Source of the DNA: Snuella sedimenti
GTDB lineage: Bacteria > Bacteroidota > Bacteroidia > Flavobacteriales > Flavobacteriaceae
Direction: 5' to 3'
Length of the DNA: 64,000 bases
Assembly: GCF_016428595.1 (NCBI RefSeq)
Contig: NZ_JAELVQ010000002.1
Span: forward strand, 310,001-374,000
Below the pieces are notes generated by a model that was not told the origin of the DNA, made no database searches, and saw only the letters and a list, made by a program, of their open reading frames with translations. The translations under genes and the position numbers were made by a program. Position 1 is the first letter of the stretch. Each line of letters starts with the position of its first letter. This document shows, one piece after another, positions 42,280 through 51,619 of the stretch.

Positions 42280-43527
42280 ATGGGAAAATGTCTATTAATA
42301 ATTGGTTTTGTATGGCCAGAGCCTAAAAGTTCTGCTGCCGGAAGCCGGATGATGCAACTTATATATGCATTTAAAAAGCGAGGATATGTAATTACTTTTG
42401 CGAGTCCCTGTGCCAAGAGTGATAATGCATTCGATCTTGAAGATATAGGAGTTTCTCAAGAAACGATAGTGCTAAATGATTCTAGTTTTGATGTTTTCGT
42501 AAAGGACTTTAATCCAGATATTGTGTTGTTCGATAGGTTTATGATGGAAGAGCAATTTGGATGGCGCGTGGCAGAACAGTGTCCGGAAGCATTACGGATT
42601 TTAGATACAGAAGATTTACATTGTTTGCGAAAAGGAAGGCAGCAAGCTTTTAAAGAGGGAAAACCGTTTGATTTATCTTATTTGTTTAATGATATAGCGA
42701 AGCGGGAAATAGCTAGTATTTACAGAAGTGATTTGAGTTTGATTATTTCGGAAGCTGAAATGAATATTCTTAGAACACAATTCAAAGTTAACGATTCATT
42801 ACTATGTTATTTACCTTTCTTATTGGATGCAATAGAAAAGGAAGTAATAAAGAAACTCCCGAAGTTTGAACAGCGGCAGCATTTTATTACGATCGGTAAT
42901 TTTATGCATATACCTAATTACAATGCAGTATTGTATTTAAAAGAGACCATTTGGCCACTTATTAGGCGGTTGTTGCCTAATACGGAATTACATGTTTATG
43001 GTGCTTATGTGTCGCAAAAAGTAACACAGCTTAATAGTCCTAAAAACGGGTTTTTTATAAAAGGTTTTGTTGATGATGTGAATTTGGCTATGCAGCAAAC
43101 CCGAGTGTGTTTGGCTCCCATTCGTTTTGGAGCGGGGTTAAAAGGAAAATTGGTTGATGCCATGCTAAACGGAACACCGTGTGTTACGACCAGCATTGGA
43201 GCTGAAGGACTTTACGGCACTGATGAATCTAATGGTTTTATTGAAGATATTCCAGAAGATTTTGTACAAAAGGCAGTGTCTTTATATTGTGACGAAACCC
43301 TTTGGGACAATATGCAACAAAATGGATTTAAAATTATAAACAAGCGGTTCAATAAGGAGCATTTTGAAGATCTATTTTTTAAGCGAATAGAAGCAGCAAT
43401 AGTAAATATGAAAGAAAACAGGCTACATAATTTCACAGGACAAATGTTGCAGCATCATGCTTTGCAAAGTACCAAATTTATGAGTAAGTGGATTGCGCTA
43501 AAAAATGAAAGAAAAATTAATATATAG
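42280..43527 (+). CDS. Glycosyltransferase (GT4-like)
   Basis: 415 residues. An N-terminal GT-B Rossmann half (LLIIGFVWPEPKSSAAGSRMMQLIYAF) precedes the C-terminal nucleotide-sugar half with FITIGNFMHIPNYNAVLYLKE, VCLAPIRFGAGLKGKLVDAML and GTPCVTTSIGAEGL, where the Gly-rich loop and Glu are typical of GT4. Donor and acceptor cannot be told. It may act in surface glycan synthesis; no capsule locus surrounds it. Confidence 0.88.
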   Translation: MGKCLLIIGFVWPEPKSSAAGSRMMQLIYAFKKRGYVITFASPCAKSDNAFDLEDIGVSQETIVLNDSSFDVFVKDFNPDIVLFDRFMMEEQFGWRVAEQCPEALRILDTEDLHCLRKGRQQAFKEGKPFDLSYLFNDIAKREIASIYRSDLSLIISEAEMNILRTQFKVNDSLLCYLPFLLDAIEKEVIKKLPKFEQRQHFITIGNFMHIPNYNAVLYLKETIWPLIRRLLPNTELHVYGAYVSQKVTQLNSPKNGFFIKGFVDDVNLAMQQTRVCLAPIRFGAGLKGKLVDAMLNGTPCVTTSIGAEGLYGTDESNGFIEDIPEDFVQKAVSLYCDETLWDNMQQNGFKIINKRFNKEHFEDLFFKRIEAAIVNMKENRLHNFTGQMLQHHALQSTKFMSKWIALKNERKINI

Positions 43528-43631
43528 TTTTATTCGTATGATTTATGTCAGTTCTTTTTGTCTATATTCCAATTAAATTTGATTAATAGAAAAAATAAGT
43601 TTTAAGTATTAACCATTAAAAATTCAATATT

Positions 43632-43931
43632 ATGACAGTTAACATTCAATATGTGCATGTGGATATAAGTGAAACACTTTCTGCTTATACCGAAGACAAA
43701 TTACAAAAACTATTTAACAAGTATGAATTTTTAATAAGTGCAGACGTTCATTTTAAACAAGATCGTAAGCAACATGACTCAGGCAAAATATGTAGTATAG
43801 AATTAAGTTTACCAGGTCCGCGTATTTTTGCGACATCCAATGAACGCAATTTCGAATTGGCCGTAAAGAAGACTATTAGAGAATTGGACCACCAACTTCA
43901 AAAGCGAAAGGAAGTTTTTAAGGTATATTAA
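43632..43931 (+). CDS. hpf: Ribosome hibernation promoting factor (short HPF/RaiA family)
   Basis: 99 residues with the alpha/beta HPF pattern: VDISETLSAYTEDKLQKLFNKY, VHFKQDRKQ, CSIELSLPGPRIFATS and LAVKKTIRELDHQLQKRKE. The long-form C-terminal dimerisation domain is missing. It binds the small ribosomal subunit in stationary phase. Convergent with rlmH (1-nt gap). Confidence 0.92.
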   Translation: MTVNIQYVHVDISETLSAYTEDKLQKLFNKYEFLISADVHFKQDRKQHDSGKICSIELSLPGPRIFATSNERNFELAVKKTIRELDHQLQKRKEVFKVY

Positions 43932-43932
43932 A

Positions 43933-44406
43933 TTAACGGTGGTGGTAGGGCTCGTTTCTTAAAATAGTAAAGCCTCTATAAAGCTGCTCAATAATAAATA
44001 ATCTTACCATTTGATGGGAAAATGTCATTTTAGATAATGATATTTTCCCTTTTGCTTTATTGTAAATATCCTGTGAAAAGCCATAAGGGCCGCCAATAAC
44101 GAAAACCAATTGTTTAATACCAGAGTTCATATGTTTTTGTAAATACTCCGAAAAGCCAACAGAATCAAACTGTTTACCGTTTTCGTCAAGTAGAATTAAA
44201 ACATCTGTACTAGACAGTTTATTTAGAATAAGTCCACCTTCTTTTTGCTTTTGCTGTGCTTCGCTTAAGTTTTTACTGTTTTTTAGATCTGGTATAATTT
44301 CTAGGGAAAACTTAATATAAAAGCCTAAACGTTTTTTATAATCATCAATAAGTAACTGGAGGGACTTACTGTCCGTTTTACCTATAGCAAGTAGTTTTAT
44401 TGTCAT
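43933..44406 (-). CDS. rlmH: 23S rRNA (pseudouridine1915-N3)-methyltransferase
   Basis: 157 residues, full length SPOUT methyltransferase. The AdoMet knot region shows LVFVIGGPYGFSQDIY, ISLSKMTFSHQMVRLFIIEQLYRGFTI and the C-terminal YHHR common to RlmH. It methylates pseudouridine 1915 of helix 69. Single gene. Confidence 0.97.
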   Translation of the reverse strand: MTIKLLAIGKTDSKSLQLLIDDYKKRLGFYIKFSLEIIPDLKNSKNLSEAQQKQKEGGLILNKLSSTDVLILLDENGKQFDSVGFSEYLQKHMNSGIKQLVFVIGGPYGFSQDIYNKAKGKISLSKMTFSHQMVRLFIIEQLYRGFTILRNEPYHHR

Positions 44407-44534
44407 GTTACGAAATTAGTATTTCCTAATCAATGAATTAAAAATTTGTCTAACAAAAGTGTAAAATTCATGAATCTAAAAATTTAATATAGCAAATCAA
44501 TTTCTTATTTTAGCAGCAAACTATAATCAAGCGT

Positions 44535-45395
44535 ATGATAACACAAGAACAATTTGATAATGAGGTACGACATATAATATCTAATGCTATTCGGGAAGAT
44601 GTTGGTGACGGTGATCACAGTTCGTTGGCTTGTATTCCGGAAAACGCGAGAGGTAGAGCAAAGCTTTTAGTTAAGGATAAAGGAATAATAGGAGGCGTTA
44701 ATTTTGCAAAAAAGGTATTTGCTTATGTTGATAAAGGTTTAAAAATAGAAACCTTAATAGAGGACGGTTCCGAAGTTACCTATGGCGATGTTGTGATGTA
44801 CGTTGAAGGGCCTTCACAATCAATTTTAAAGGCAGAGCGTACAGTATTAAATGCCATGCAGCGCATGAGTGCTATTGCTACCAAAACCAGGGTCTTTGTA
44901 GATCTGCTTAAAGGAACAAAAACACGTGTACTCGATACGCGTAAAACAACACCTGGCATTCGTGTGCTCGAAAAATGGGCAGTAAAGTTAGGAGGCGGAG
45001 AGAACCACAGGTTTGCGCTTTATGATATGATTATGCTTAAAGATAACCATATCGATTTTGCTGGGGGTATCACCAAAGCTATTGAACTAACAAAGCAATA
45101 CCTTAGAGAAACGGGTAAGGAATTGGAGATCATGGTAGAAGCGCGTGATTTACATGAGGTTGAGGAAATCTTAAGAAGTGACGGGGTGTATCGTATTTTG
45201 TTAGATAATTTCGATTATGAAGACACTCGTAAAGCCGTTAAAATGATAGGTAATAAATGTTTAACGGAGTCTTCGGGAAATATAAATGAAACTACCATTA
45301 GACATTATGCAGAGTGCGGTGTAAATTATATTTCGTGCGGCGCTTTGACCCATTCAGTTCACAATATGGATTTAAGTTTGAAGGCTATAAAATAG
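44535..45395 (+). CDS. nadC: Nicotinate-nucleotide pyrophosphorylase (carboxylating)
   Basis: 286 residues. AIREDVGDGDHSS at the N-terminus and RVLDTRKTTPGIRVLEKWAVKLGGGENHR are diagnostic; MLKDNHI and LDNFD complete the active site. It converts quinolinate and PRPP to nicotinate mononucleotide in NAD synthesis. It starts a plus-strand series nadC, yihY-like, priA. Confidence 0.97.
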   Translation: MITQEQFDNEVRHIISNAIREDVGDGDHSSLACIPENARGRAKLLVKDKGIIGGVNFAKKVFAYVDKGLKIETLIEDGSEVTYGDVVMYVEGPSQSILKAERTVLNAMQRMSAIATKTRVFVDLLKGTKTRVLDTRKTTPGIRVLEKWAVKLGGGENHRFALYDMIMLKDNHIDFAGGITKAIELTKQYLRETGKELEIMVEARDLHEVEEILRSDGVYRILLDNFDYEDTRKAVKMIGNKCLTESSGNINETTIRHYAECGVNYISCGALTHSVHNMDLSLKAIK

Positions 45396-45446
45396 ATTTA
45401 AGCTCAAAACAAATCTTTTAGTTCAATTAATTTTTAATTTTTGTCA

Positions 45447-46388
45447 ATGACTAAGCCCGTTGAAGACAAGCTTAATAAGATACCGATACTCAATATCTTA
45501 GTGCGCTTGCTTAAGCGATTAAAATTACCGGGCTTGGAAGGTTTATCGTTTTACGATTTATTGGAGTTGTACATTATAGGAATTGTAAAAGGGGCTTTAA
45601 CAACCAGGGCAAGTGCAATAGCCTTTAGTTTCTTTATGGCTTTGTTTCCATTTCTATTGTTTCTTTTAATTGTTATTCCATTGATTCCTATCGAAAATTT
45701 TCAAGTGGAGTTTATGGATTTCTTAGAATCTTTTTTACCTCCAAGCACATCCGATTTTTTCTTTCAGAATATTTTTAAAAATATTGAAGACTCACAACGA
45801 GGCGGTTTATTGTCTTCTGTTTTTATATTGTCCATAGCCTTAATGGCTAATGGTGTTAATGCGGTGTTTTCTGGTTTCGAGAATTCCTACCACGAGCAAT
45901 TAACGCGTAATGTTTTTAGACAGTATTTATATGCTATGGGAGTTGCTTTAATATTGGCGTTCTTGCTAATAGTGACAATAGCTGTATTGGGGTATTTCCA
46001 AATTTATGTGGTTAAGGAATTTCTGGAAGCATTACAAGATAGAGGATACCAAGTAGAGACTAGCAGTGTTTTTTGGTTCGATATAGCCAAATATGTGTTT
46101 TTTGTAGTTATGACCTATTTGGCTACGGCTACTCTGTATTATTTTGGAACCAAAGAAGGGAAACATTCTAATTTTTTCTCAATTGGTGCACTCTTTACTA
46201 CTATATTAATTATTGTTACATCCTATTTATTTGGAATTTATATTGAGAATTTTGGACAGTACAATAAGTTGTATGGTTCTATAGGAGCACTACTGATTTT
46301 GTTGTTCTATTTATGGCTGAACGCAAATATTTTATTATTGGGATATGAATTAAATGCAGCGTTAAATAAACTGCGTAAAAGGTGTTAG
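45447..46388 (+). CDS. YihY/virulence factor BrkB family membrane protein
   Basis: 313 residues from the ATG at 45447 (a TTG at 45441 is in frame two codons earlier). Six membrane helices with the YihY marks RASAIAFSFFMALFPFLLF, MANGVNAVFSGFENSYHEQ and LYGSIGALLILLFYLWLNANILLLGYELNAAL. Function of the family is not settled; RNase BN activity is assigned to a different gene. Three nt before priA, so coupled expression. Confidence 0.92.
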   Translation: MTKPVEDKLNKIPILNILVRLLKRLKLPGLEGLSFYDLLELYIIGIVKGALTTRASAIAFSFFMALFPFLLFLLIVIPLIPIENFQVEFMDFLESFLPPSTSDFFFQNIFKNIEDSQRGGLLSSVFILSIALMANGVNAVFSGFENSYHEQLTRNVFRQYLYAMGVALILAFLLIVTIAVLGYFQIYVVKEFLEALQDRGYQVETSSVFWFDIAKYVFFVVMTYLATATLYYFGTKEGKHSNFFSIGALFTTILIIVTSYLFGIYIENFGQYNKLYGSIGALLILLFYLWLNANILLLGYELNAALNKLRKRC

Positions 46389-46391
46389 CGT

Positions 46392-48845
46392 ATGCAATAT
46401 TTTATTGATGTCATTATTCCTGTTCCACTTAAAAAGCTGTTTACCTACAGTATAACCATTTCTGAGGCCGACTTTTTAAAAATTGGTATGCGCGTAGCAG
46501 TACCCTTTGGTAAATCAAAAATTTATACAGGTATTGTTGCAAAAATCCATACCGTTCCACCATTGGCTTATGAGGCCAAAGAAATTCACCAGATTTTGGA
46601 TGATGTTCCTATCGTAACTGAAAGTCAATTAAAACTTTGGCAGTGGATTTCGAGTTATTATATGTGTACCCTCGGTGACATAATGCGGGCAGCTTTGCCA
46701 AGTGCTTTTATTTTGGAAAGCGAAACGATACTATCTAAAAATAAAACAAAAACCATTGATGAGTCCATTTTGAAAGATGATGAATTTTTGGTATTCGAAG
46801 CGTTACAGTACCAGACATCATTGAAAATTCATGACATAATGAACATTCTCGACAAAAAGAATGTATTACCGGTAATTAAGCGGCTGATAGAGAAAGAGGC
46901 TATTTTTTTAGAGGAAGAGGTATACGAGAAGTATAAACCCAAATTGGTACGCTATGTAAAGTTACATTCCAATTTTACTTCAGAAAAAGCACTTCAAAAT
47001 CTGCTGGAAAGTTTGAGTAGGGCGCCAAAGCAACATTTGGTGGTTATGACCTTGTTTATGCTTTCGTCTAAAACAAAGAAACCAATTAAAGTCTCAGAGC
47101 TTACAGAAGCAAGTAAAGCCTCATCAGCAATTGTAAAATCGCTAATAGATAAAGGTATTCTTGAAGAATATTATATTCAAACAGATCGTGTTCAATATGA
47201 TGGTGCTGAAAATGAATCAAGTAAGCAATTAAATGAATACCAATTAAAGGCTTTAGAGGAGATTAAGGAATCGTTTGCTTCCCATAATGTTACGTTATTA
47301 CATGGTGTTACATCTTCTGGTAAAACAGAAGTATATGTTAAGTTAATTGAAGAGACTATTAATAAAGGAAAGCAAGTGCTTTATTTGTTACCGGAAATAG
47401 CCTTGACGACCCAATTGATTACGAGGTTACAAAATTATTTTGGAGAGCAGGTTTCAGTGTTCCATTCTAAGTATTCTTCTAATGAACGTGTTGAGGTTTG
47501 GAATAATGTGTTAGAAGGTAAAGCCAAAGCGAAGATTGTATTGGGGGCGCGTTCCTCAATTTTTTTACCCTTTACCAACTTAGGACTGATTATAGTGGAT
47601 GAGGAGCACGAGCAGTCCTTTAAACAGTTTGATCCAGCACCAAGATACCATGCGCGCGACACAGCAATAGTCTTGGCGAATATTTGGCAGACAAATGTAT
47701 TGTTAGGATCCGCAACACCAAGTTTAGAGAGTTATTTTAATGCGAAACAAAACAAATACGGATTCGTTGAAATAAACAAACGCTATAATAATGTTTTAAT
47801 GCCCGATATTGAGTTGGTCGATATTAAGGAAGCCCGAAAGAAGAAACGAATGAAAGGGCATTTTAGTGAGCGGCTTGTTTTGGAGATGACCGAAACCTTA
47901 GAGGAAGGACACCAAATTATTTTGTTTCAAAATAGACGAGGGTTTTCTCCTGTTGTAGAATGTGCAACATGTGGTAATTCGCCCCAATGCCCAAACTGTG
48001 ATGTAAGTTTAACCTACCATCAATACCGCAATCAATTACGGTGTCATTACTGTGGTTATGTAATGGCAATGTTGCGTGAATGTATGGCATGTGGAAGCCA
48101 TGAGTTGGATCGTAAAGGTTTGGGGACCGAACAGATAGAAGCAGAGGTTAAAATACTATTTCCAGGTAGGAAAGTTTCAAGAATGGATTTGGATACTACT
48201 AGGGGGAAGTATGGTTATGAAAAAATAATCACGGCTTTTGAACAGCAAGAAGTAGATATTTTAGTAGGTACCCAAATGCTAACTAAAGGATTGGATTTTA
48301 GAAATGTAAAACTGGTTGGTGTCATGAATGCGGATAGCATGCTTAATTTTCCAGATTTTAGAGCACATGAGCGTAGTTTTCAATTGCTGTTACAAGTTGC
48401 GGGAAGGGCAGGGCGTACAGACATTAGGGGAAAAGTGCTTATTCAAACTTACAACCCTTACCACAATATTTTACAGCAGGTATCCACCAATAATTATAAC
48501 GAGATGTTTAATGAGCAAATAAACGATCGTTATAATTTTAAATATCCACCGGTTTATAAACAGATTAAAATAACATTAAAGCATAAAGATTATAATAAGG
48601 TTGATTCGGCTTCCAATTGGTTGGCAAAATCGTTACGAAATGTATTCGATTCTTATGTTTTGGGGCCTGAGTCACCACCTGTTTCCAGAATTAGGAATCA
48701 GTTTCATAAAAATATTCTTATTAAGATACCAAAAAAGCAATCTTTGTCTAAAACGAAAGAAGCTATCATTAAAATTAATAATAGCTTCTCTAGTATAAAA
48801 GATTTTCGTTCAGTTAGGGTAATTTTAAATGTCGATAACTTTTAA
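46392..48845 (+). CDS. priA: Primosomal protein N' (replication restart helicase)
   Basis: 817 residues. The Walker A region reads LHGVTSSGKTEVYVK, the DExH box is DEEHEQSFK and GSATPSLES is motif III; the zinc-binding module has eight cysteines (CATCGNSPQCPNC, CHYCGY, CMACGS). Helicase motifs continue with QNRRGFSP and QVAGRAGR. It reloads the replisome at stalled forks. Full length. Confidence 0.97.
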   Translation: MQYFIDVIIPVPLKKLFTYSITISEADFLKIGMRVAVPFGKSKIYTGIVAKIHTVPPLAYEAKEIHQILDDVPIVTESQLKLWQWISSYYMCTLGDIMRAALPSAFILESETILSKNKTKTIDESILKDDEFLVFEALQYQTSLKIHDIMNILDKKNVLPVIKRLIEKEAIFLEEEVYEKYKPKLVRYVKLHSNFTSEKALQNLLESLSRAPKQHLVVMTLFMLSSKTKKPIKVSELTEASKASSAIVKSLIDKGILEEYYIQTDRVQYDGAENESSKQLNEYQLKALEEIKESFASHNVTLLHGVTSSGKTEVYVKLIEETINKGKQVLYLLPEIALTTQLITRLQNYFGEQVSVFHSKYSSNERVEVWNNVLEGKAKAKIVLGARSSIFLPFTNLGLIIVDEEHEQSFKQFDPAPRYHARDTAIVLANIWQTNVLLGSATPSLESYFNAKQNKYGFVEINKRYNNVLMPDIELVDIKEARKKKRMKGHFSERLVLEMTETLEEGHQIILFQNRRGFSPVVECATCGNSPQCPNCDVSLTYHQYRNQLRCHYCGYVMAMLRECMACGSHELDRKGLGTEQIEAEVKILFPGRKVSRMDLDTTRGKYGYEKIITAFEQQEVDILVGTQMLTKGLDFRNVKLVGVMNADSMLNFPDFRAHERSFQLLLQVAGRAGRTDIRGKVLIQTYNPYHNILQQVSTNNYNEMFNEQINDRYNFKYPPVYKQIKITLKHKDYNKVDSASNWLAKSLRNVFDSYVLGPESPPVSRIRNQFHKNILIKIPKKQSLSKTKEAIIKINNSFSSIKDFRSVRVILNVDNF

Positions 48846-48850
48846 CTGGT

Positions 48851-49546
48851 TTAAATGTTATTTAAAGCATCTACAAGTTGGGTTTTCTTGTTCCGGCTTA
48901 AAGGAATCTCGTAAGCGCCAACTTCAACATTTTTACTGTTAAACCTATCTATCTTGTCTAGGTTAACTATATACGATTTGTGAATTCTCAAAAATTTGTT
49001 TTCTGGTAATTCTTTTTCAAACGCTTTCATTGTAGATAATACTACAAGGCTTGTTTCTTCGGTTACGAGTTTTACATAATCACCCAAAGCCTCAATCCAT
49101 TTTATATCTTTAATATAAACCTTTCGCTTTTTAAGATTACTTTTTACAAAAATGTGCTCGCCTTCTTCTTCGTTGAAATCCAAAGTTAGTCGATGCTGTT
49201 CTAAGGCTTTTTCAACAGAAGTGTTAAAACGTTCTTTTGTAATTGGTTTGTGTAAATAATCGGTAGCATCGTAATTAAATGCTTTAAAAGCGTACTCGGT
49301 TTTACCGGTTACAAAGATAATTTGAGGCTTGTTGTTTAATACGTCTAAAAGTTCAAACCCATTTAACACTGGCATTTCAATGTCTAAAAAGATTAAATCA
49401 ACTTTGTGCGTATTCAACCCGTTTTTGGTTTCTAATGCACTACTGTACTCTGCGATTAAATTAAGTGAAGGGTGGTTCTCTACCAGCTTAACTATCGAGA
49501 GACGTTGTATTGCGGAGTCGTCTACTACTACACAGTTTAAAGTCAT
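48851..49546 (-). CDS. LytTR family response regulator
   Basis: 231 residues. Receiver domain with acidic pocket VVVDDSAIQ, phosphoacceptor Asp in IFLDIEMPVLNG, and FVTGKTEYAFKAF, then a LytTR DNA-binding domain (IFVKSNLKKRKVYIKDIKWIEALGDYVKLVT ... FLRIHKSYIVNLDKI). Its histidine kinase is not adjacent. Convergent with priA. Confidence 0.95.
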   Translation of the reverse strand: MTLNCVVVDDSAIQRLSIVKLVENHPSLNLIAEYSSALETKNGLNTHKVDLIFLDIEMPVLNGFELLDVLNNKPQIIFVTGKTEYAFKAFNYDATDYLHKPITKERFNTSVEKALEQHRLTLDFNEEEGEHIFVKSNLKKRKVYIKDIKWIEALGDYVKLVTEETSLVVLSTMKAFEKELPENKFLRIHKSYIVNLDKIDRFNSKNVEVGAYEIPLSRNKKTQLVDALNNI

Positions 49547-49682
49547 AACATTTTAATATTTCGGTTAAGATATCGACAATAGTACAAAAAATTCGGCTAA
49601 AAACCAAAAATCATCGATAAAGTGTTTGTTTTAACATATTTTTAACATATAAAACATTACAGCATAATTGTTTGGAATATGC

Positions 49683-49713
49683 TTGCAATATAGGAAATAT
49701 ATGGTTATTTTTG
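49683..49713 (+). promoter_or_regulatory. Promoter of the rpsF-rpsR-rplI operon
   Basis: TTG at 49683-49685 and TATTTTTG at 49706-49713 with 20 nt between them match the Bacteroidota housekeeping promoter. The start codon of rpsF is 34 nt beyond. Confidence 0.6.
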
Positions 49714-49746
49714 CACCCAATTTTTAATAATAAATTAGGTTTAATT

Positions 49747-50085
49747 ATGAATCATTATGAAACTGTTTTCATCTTAAATCCCGTTTTATCTGAAGACCAG
49801 ATAAAGGAAACAGTAAAGAAATATGAAGATTTTCTTGTTTCTAAAGGGGCTAAGATGGTAGCTAAAGAAGATTGGGGCTTAAAAAAATTAGCTTACCCAA
49901 TTCAAAACAAGAAAAGTGGTTTCTATCACTTATTTGAGTACACTGTGTCTGGTGAAGCAATTGATGCACTGGAAGTTGAGTTTAGACGTGACGAGCGTTT
50001 TATGCGATATTTAACGGTTAAGTTAGATAAGCATGCTGTGGCTTGGGCAGAGAGAAGAAGAGATAAACTTAAACAAAAAGCTTAA
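49747..50085 (+). CDS. rpsF: Small ribosomal subunit protein bS6
   Basis: 112 residues starting [18 protein letters not shown], the normal bS6 beginning; a longer upstream extension is open but has no family resemblance. [23 protein letters not shown] and [27 protein letters not shown] are the family core. It sits in the small platform and pairs with bS18, whose gene is 2 nt later. Confidence 0.97.
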   Translation: MNHYETVFILNPVLSEDQIKETVKKYEDFLVSKGAKMVAKEDWGLKKLAYPIQNKKSGFYHLFEYTVSGEAIDALEVEFRRDERFMRYLTVKLDKHAVAWAERRRDKLKQKA

Positions 50086-50087
50086 TT

Positions 50088-50384
50088 ATGTCGTCGATAG
50101 AACAACAATCTAAAGGAAAAAAAGACGGAGAAATTAGATATTTAACTCCGTTAAACATCGAAACAAACAAGACTAAAAAGTATTGTCGTTTCAAAAAGTC
50201 TGGTATTAAATATATAGACTATAAAGATCCTGATTTCTTATTGAAATTTGTAAACGAGCAAGGTAAAATTTTACCTAGACGTTTAACAGGAACTTCATTA
50301 AAGTATCAAAGAAAAGTGTCTGTTGCCGTTAAGAGAGCACGTCATTTGGCATTAATGCCTTATGTGGCAGATTTGTTGAAATAA
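50088..50384 (+). CDS. rpsR: Small ribosomal subunit protein bS18
   Basis: 98 residues. [60 protein letters not shown] is the full bS18 pattern, with a short N-terminal extension common in Bacteroidota. Between rpsF and rplI. Confidence 0.97.
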   Translation: MSSIEQQSKGKKDGEIRYLTPLNIETNKTKKYCRFKKSGIKYIDYKDPDFLLKFVNEQGKILPRRLTGTSLKYQRKVSVAVKRARHLALMPYVADLLK

Positions 50385-50397
50385 AATAAGCATAACT

Positions 50398-50850
50398 ATG
50401 GAACTTATATTAAAACAAGACGTTGAAAATTTAGGATTTAAAGACGATGTTGTAACGGTTAAGAACGGTTATGGTAGAAACTTTTTAATTCCTCAAGGAA
50501 AAGCTATTTTAGCAACAATTTCGGCTAAAAAAGTATTGGCTGAGAACTTAAAGCAAAGAGCTTTCAAAGAAAAGAAGATTATTGATGATGCTAATAAAAT
50601 TGCTGAAGCATTAAAAGCATTAGAGATTAAAATAGCTTCTAAAGTAGGATCTGGAGATAAATTATTCGGATCTGTAAATAACATTGATGTTGCTGCCGCT
50701 TTGGAAAAAGAAGGTCAAAATATCGATAAAAAGTTTATCAATGTGATTGGTGGAAACATTAAACGTACAGGGAAATACAATGCCATTGTACGTTTACATA
50801 GAGAAGTATCTGTCGATCTAGAATTTGAAGTTGTTGCACAAGCAAACTAA
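50398..50850 (+). CDS. rplI: Large ribosomal subunit protein bL9
   Basis: 150 residues. N-terminal domain MELILKQDVENLGFKDDVVTVKNGYGRNFLIP is textbook bL9, followed by the connecting helix and C-terminal domain (LFGSVNNIDVAAALEKEGQNID, GKYNAIVRLHREVSVDLEFEV). Last gene of the ribosomal operon, with a strong terminator after it. Confidence 0.97.
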   Translation: MELILKQDVENLGFKDDVVTVKNGYGRNFLIPQGKAILATISAKKVLAENLKQRAFKEKKIIDDANKIAEALKALEIKIASKVGSGDKLFGSVNNIDVAAALEKEGQNIDKKFINVIGGNIKRTGKYNAIVRLHREVSVDLEFEVVAQAN

Positions 50851-50871
50851 TTTTAAATGCCTATAAAGACT

Positions 50872-50905
50872 AAACCGTTTAGATAAATTCTAAACGGTTT
50901 TTTTA
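50872..50905 (+). terminator. Terminator of the rpsF-rpsR-rplI operon
   Basis: Perfect 12-bp stem AAACCGTTTAGA / TCTAAACGGTTT (50872-50883, 50889-50900) with a 5-nt loop and a T-run directly after. Confidence 0.93.
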
Positions 50906-50956
50906 TTTATTTGCGAATTTTATGCTTCAATTAGAAATGATTAAAGTTAAAATGTA

Positions 50957-51424
50957 ATGAAGTACAGTAGACTTACAAAAGAACAGTTTGAAGAATTGCA
51001 CCAGGAGTTTATTAATTTTTTGGCAACCCAGTCTATTACAGCAGACGAATGGGTAAACCTTAAAGCCAATAAACCGGAAATGGCAGAAATGGAATTAGAC
51101 GTATTTAGTGATTTAATATGGGAGGGTGCATTAAATGCAGCAAAATACCTAGAGCATATATCTCCTAACCAAATGCATTTATTTAGCTTGAATGATGATA
51201 ATATGCATGTTATTGCCGTTAAGATTAATGTAGATAAAGATTTAACGACAACCGAAGGGTATAATTGGCTGCGTGAAAATTTGATGGATGACAGTGTGGA
51301 GTTTTTACAGGCCAAAAAAGATTATACTGACGATAGAAATCTGGATAAATTTAAACTTATCCAACAAGGCGCAGTTATAACAAAAGGCGATCTATTTAAT
51401 TTTTTTGATAAGTTAATAAATTAA
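50957..51424 (+). CDS. Conserved hypothetical protein (DUF6495-like) upstream of hisS
   Basis: 155 residues, soluble and mostly helical, beginning KYSRLTKEQFEELHQEFINFLATQ. ITADEWVNLKANKPEMAEMELDVFSDLIWEGAL and YLEHISPNQMHLFSL are the most conserved-looking parts. I recall this family as DUF6495 next to hisS in flavobacteria, but this is memory, not a search. No active-site motif is seen. Confidence 0.75.
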   Translation: MKYSRLTKEQFEELHQEFINFLATQSITADEWVNLKANKPEMAEMELDVFSDLIWEGALNAAKYLEHISPNQMHLFSLNDDNMHVIAVKINVDKDLTTTEGYNWLRENLMDDSVEFLQAKKDYTDDRNLDKFKLIQQGAVITKGDLFNFFDKLIN

Positions 51425-51511
51425 TTAGCAAGCTGAATATTTTATATGAAGTTGAAAATAGTATAACCTCGCTTTTTTTGTGAAAAAGTGCGCAATGATG
51501 CTTTCATTCTT

Positions 51512-51519
51512 TATTTTTG
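51512..51519 (+). promoter_or_regulatory. Possible -7 promoter box upstream of hisS
   Basis: TATTTTTG matches TAnnTTTG about 100 nt before hisS. A TTG at the right spacing is not clear. Confidence 0.35.
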
Positions 51520-51595
51520 TGTAAAACAAAAGTATATGGTTTCCGCAGCAAGTGTGGAATCCGCTTTTTAAACTATTTTATTAATTGTAAAAAGG

Positions 51596-51613
51596 TTCCT
51601 GCCATCGCAGGAA
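51596..51613. repeat. Hairpin TTCCTGC-catc-GCAGGAA just before hisS
   Basis: A perfect 7-bp stem with a 4-nt loop ends 6 nt before the hisS start codon. It shares the CCTGC/GCAGG core with the palindrome at 3498-3512, so it may be a copy of a small repeat. In the mRNA it would sit at the ribosome site and could reduce initiation. Confidence 0.55.
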
Positions 51614-51619
51614 GTTATT

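Noticed and set aside
49672-49746. 25-residue N-terminal extension of bS6
   Set aside because: The promoter -7 box lies inside it and bS6 normally starts MNHYETVF.
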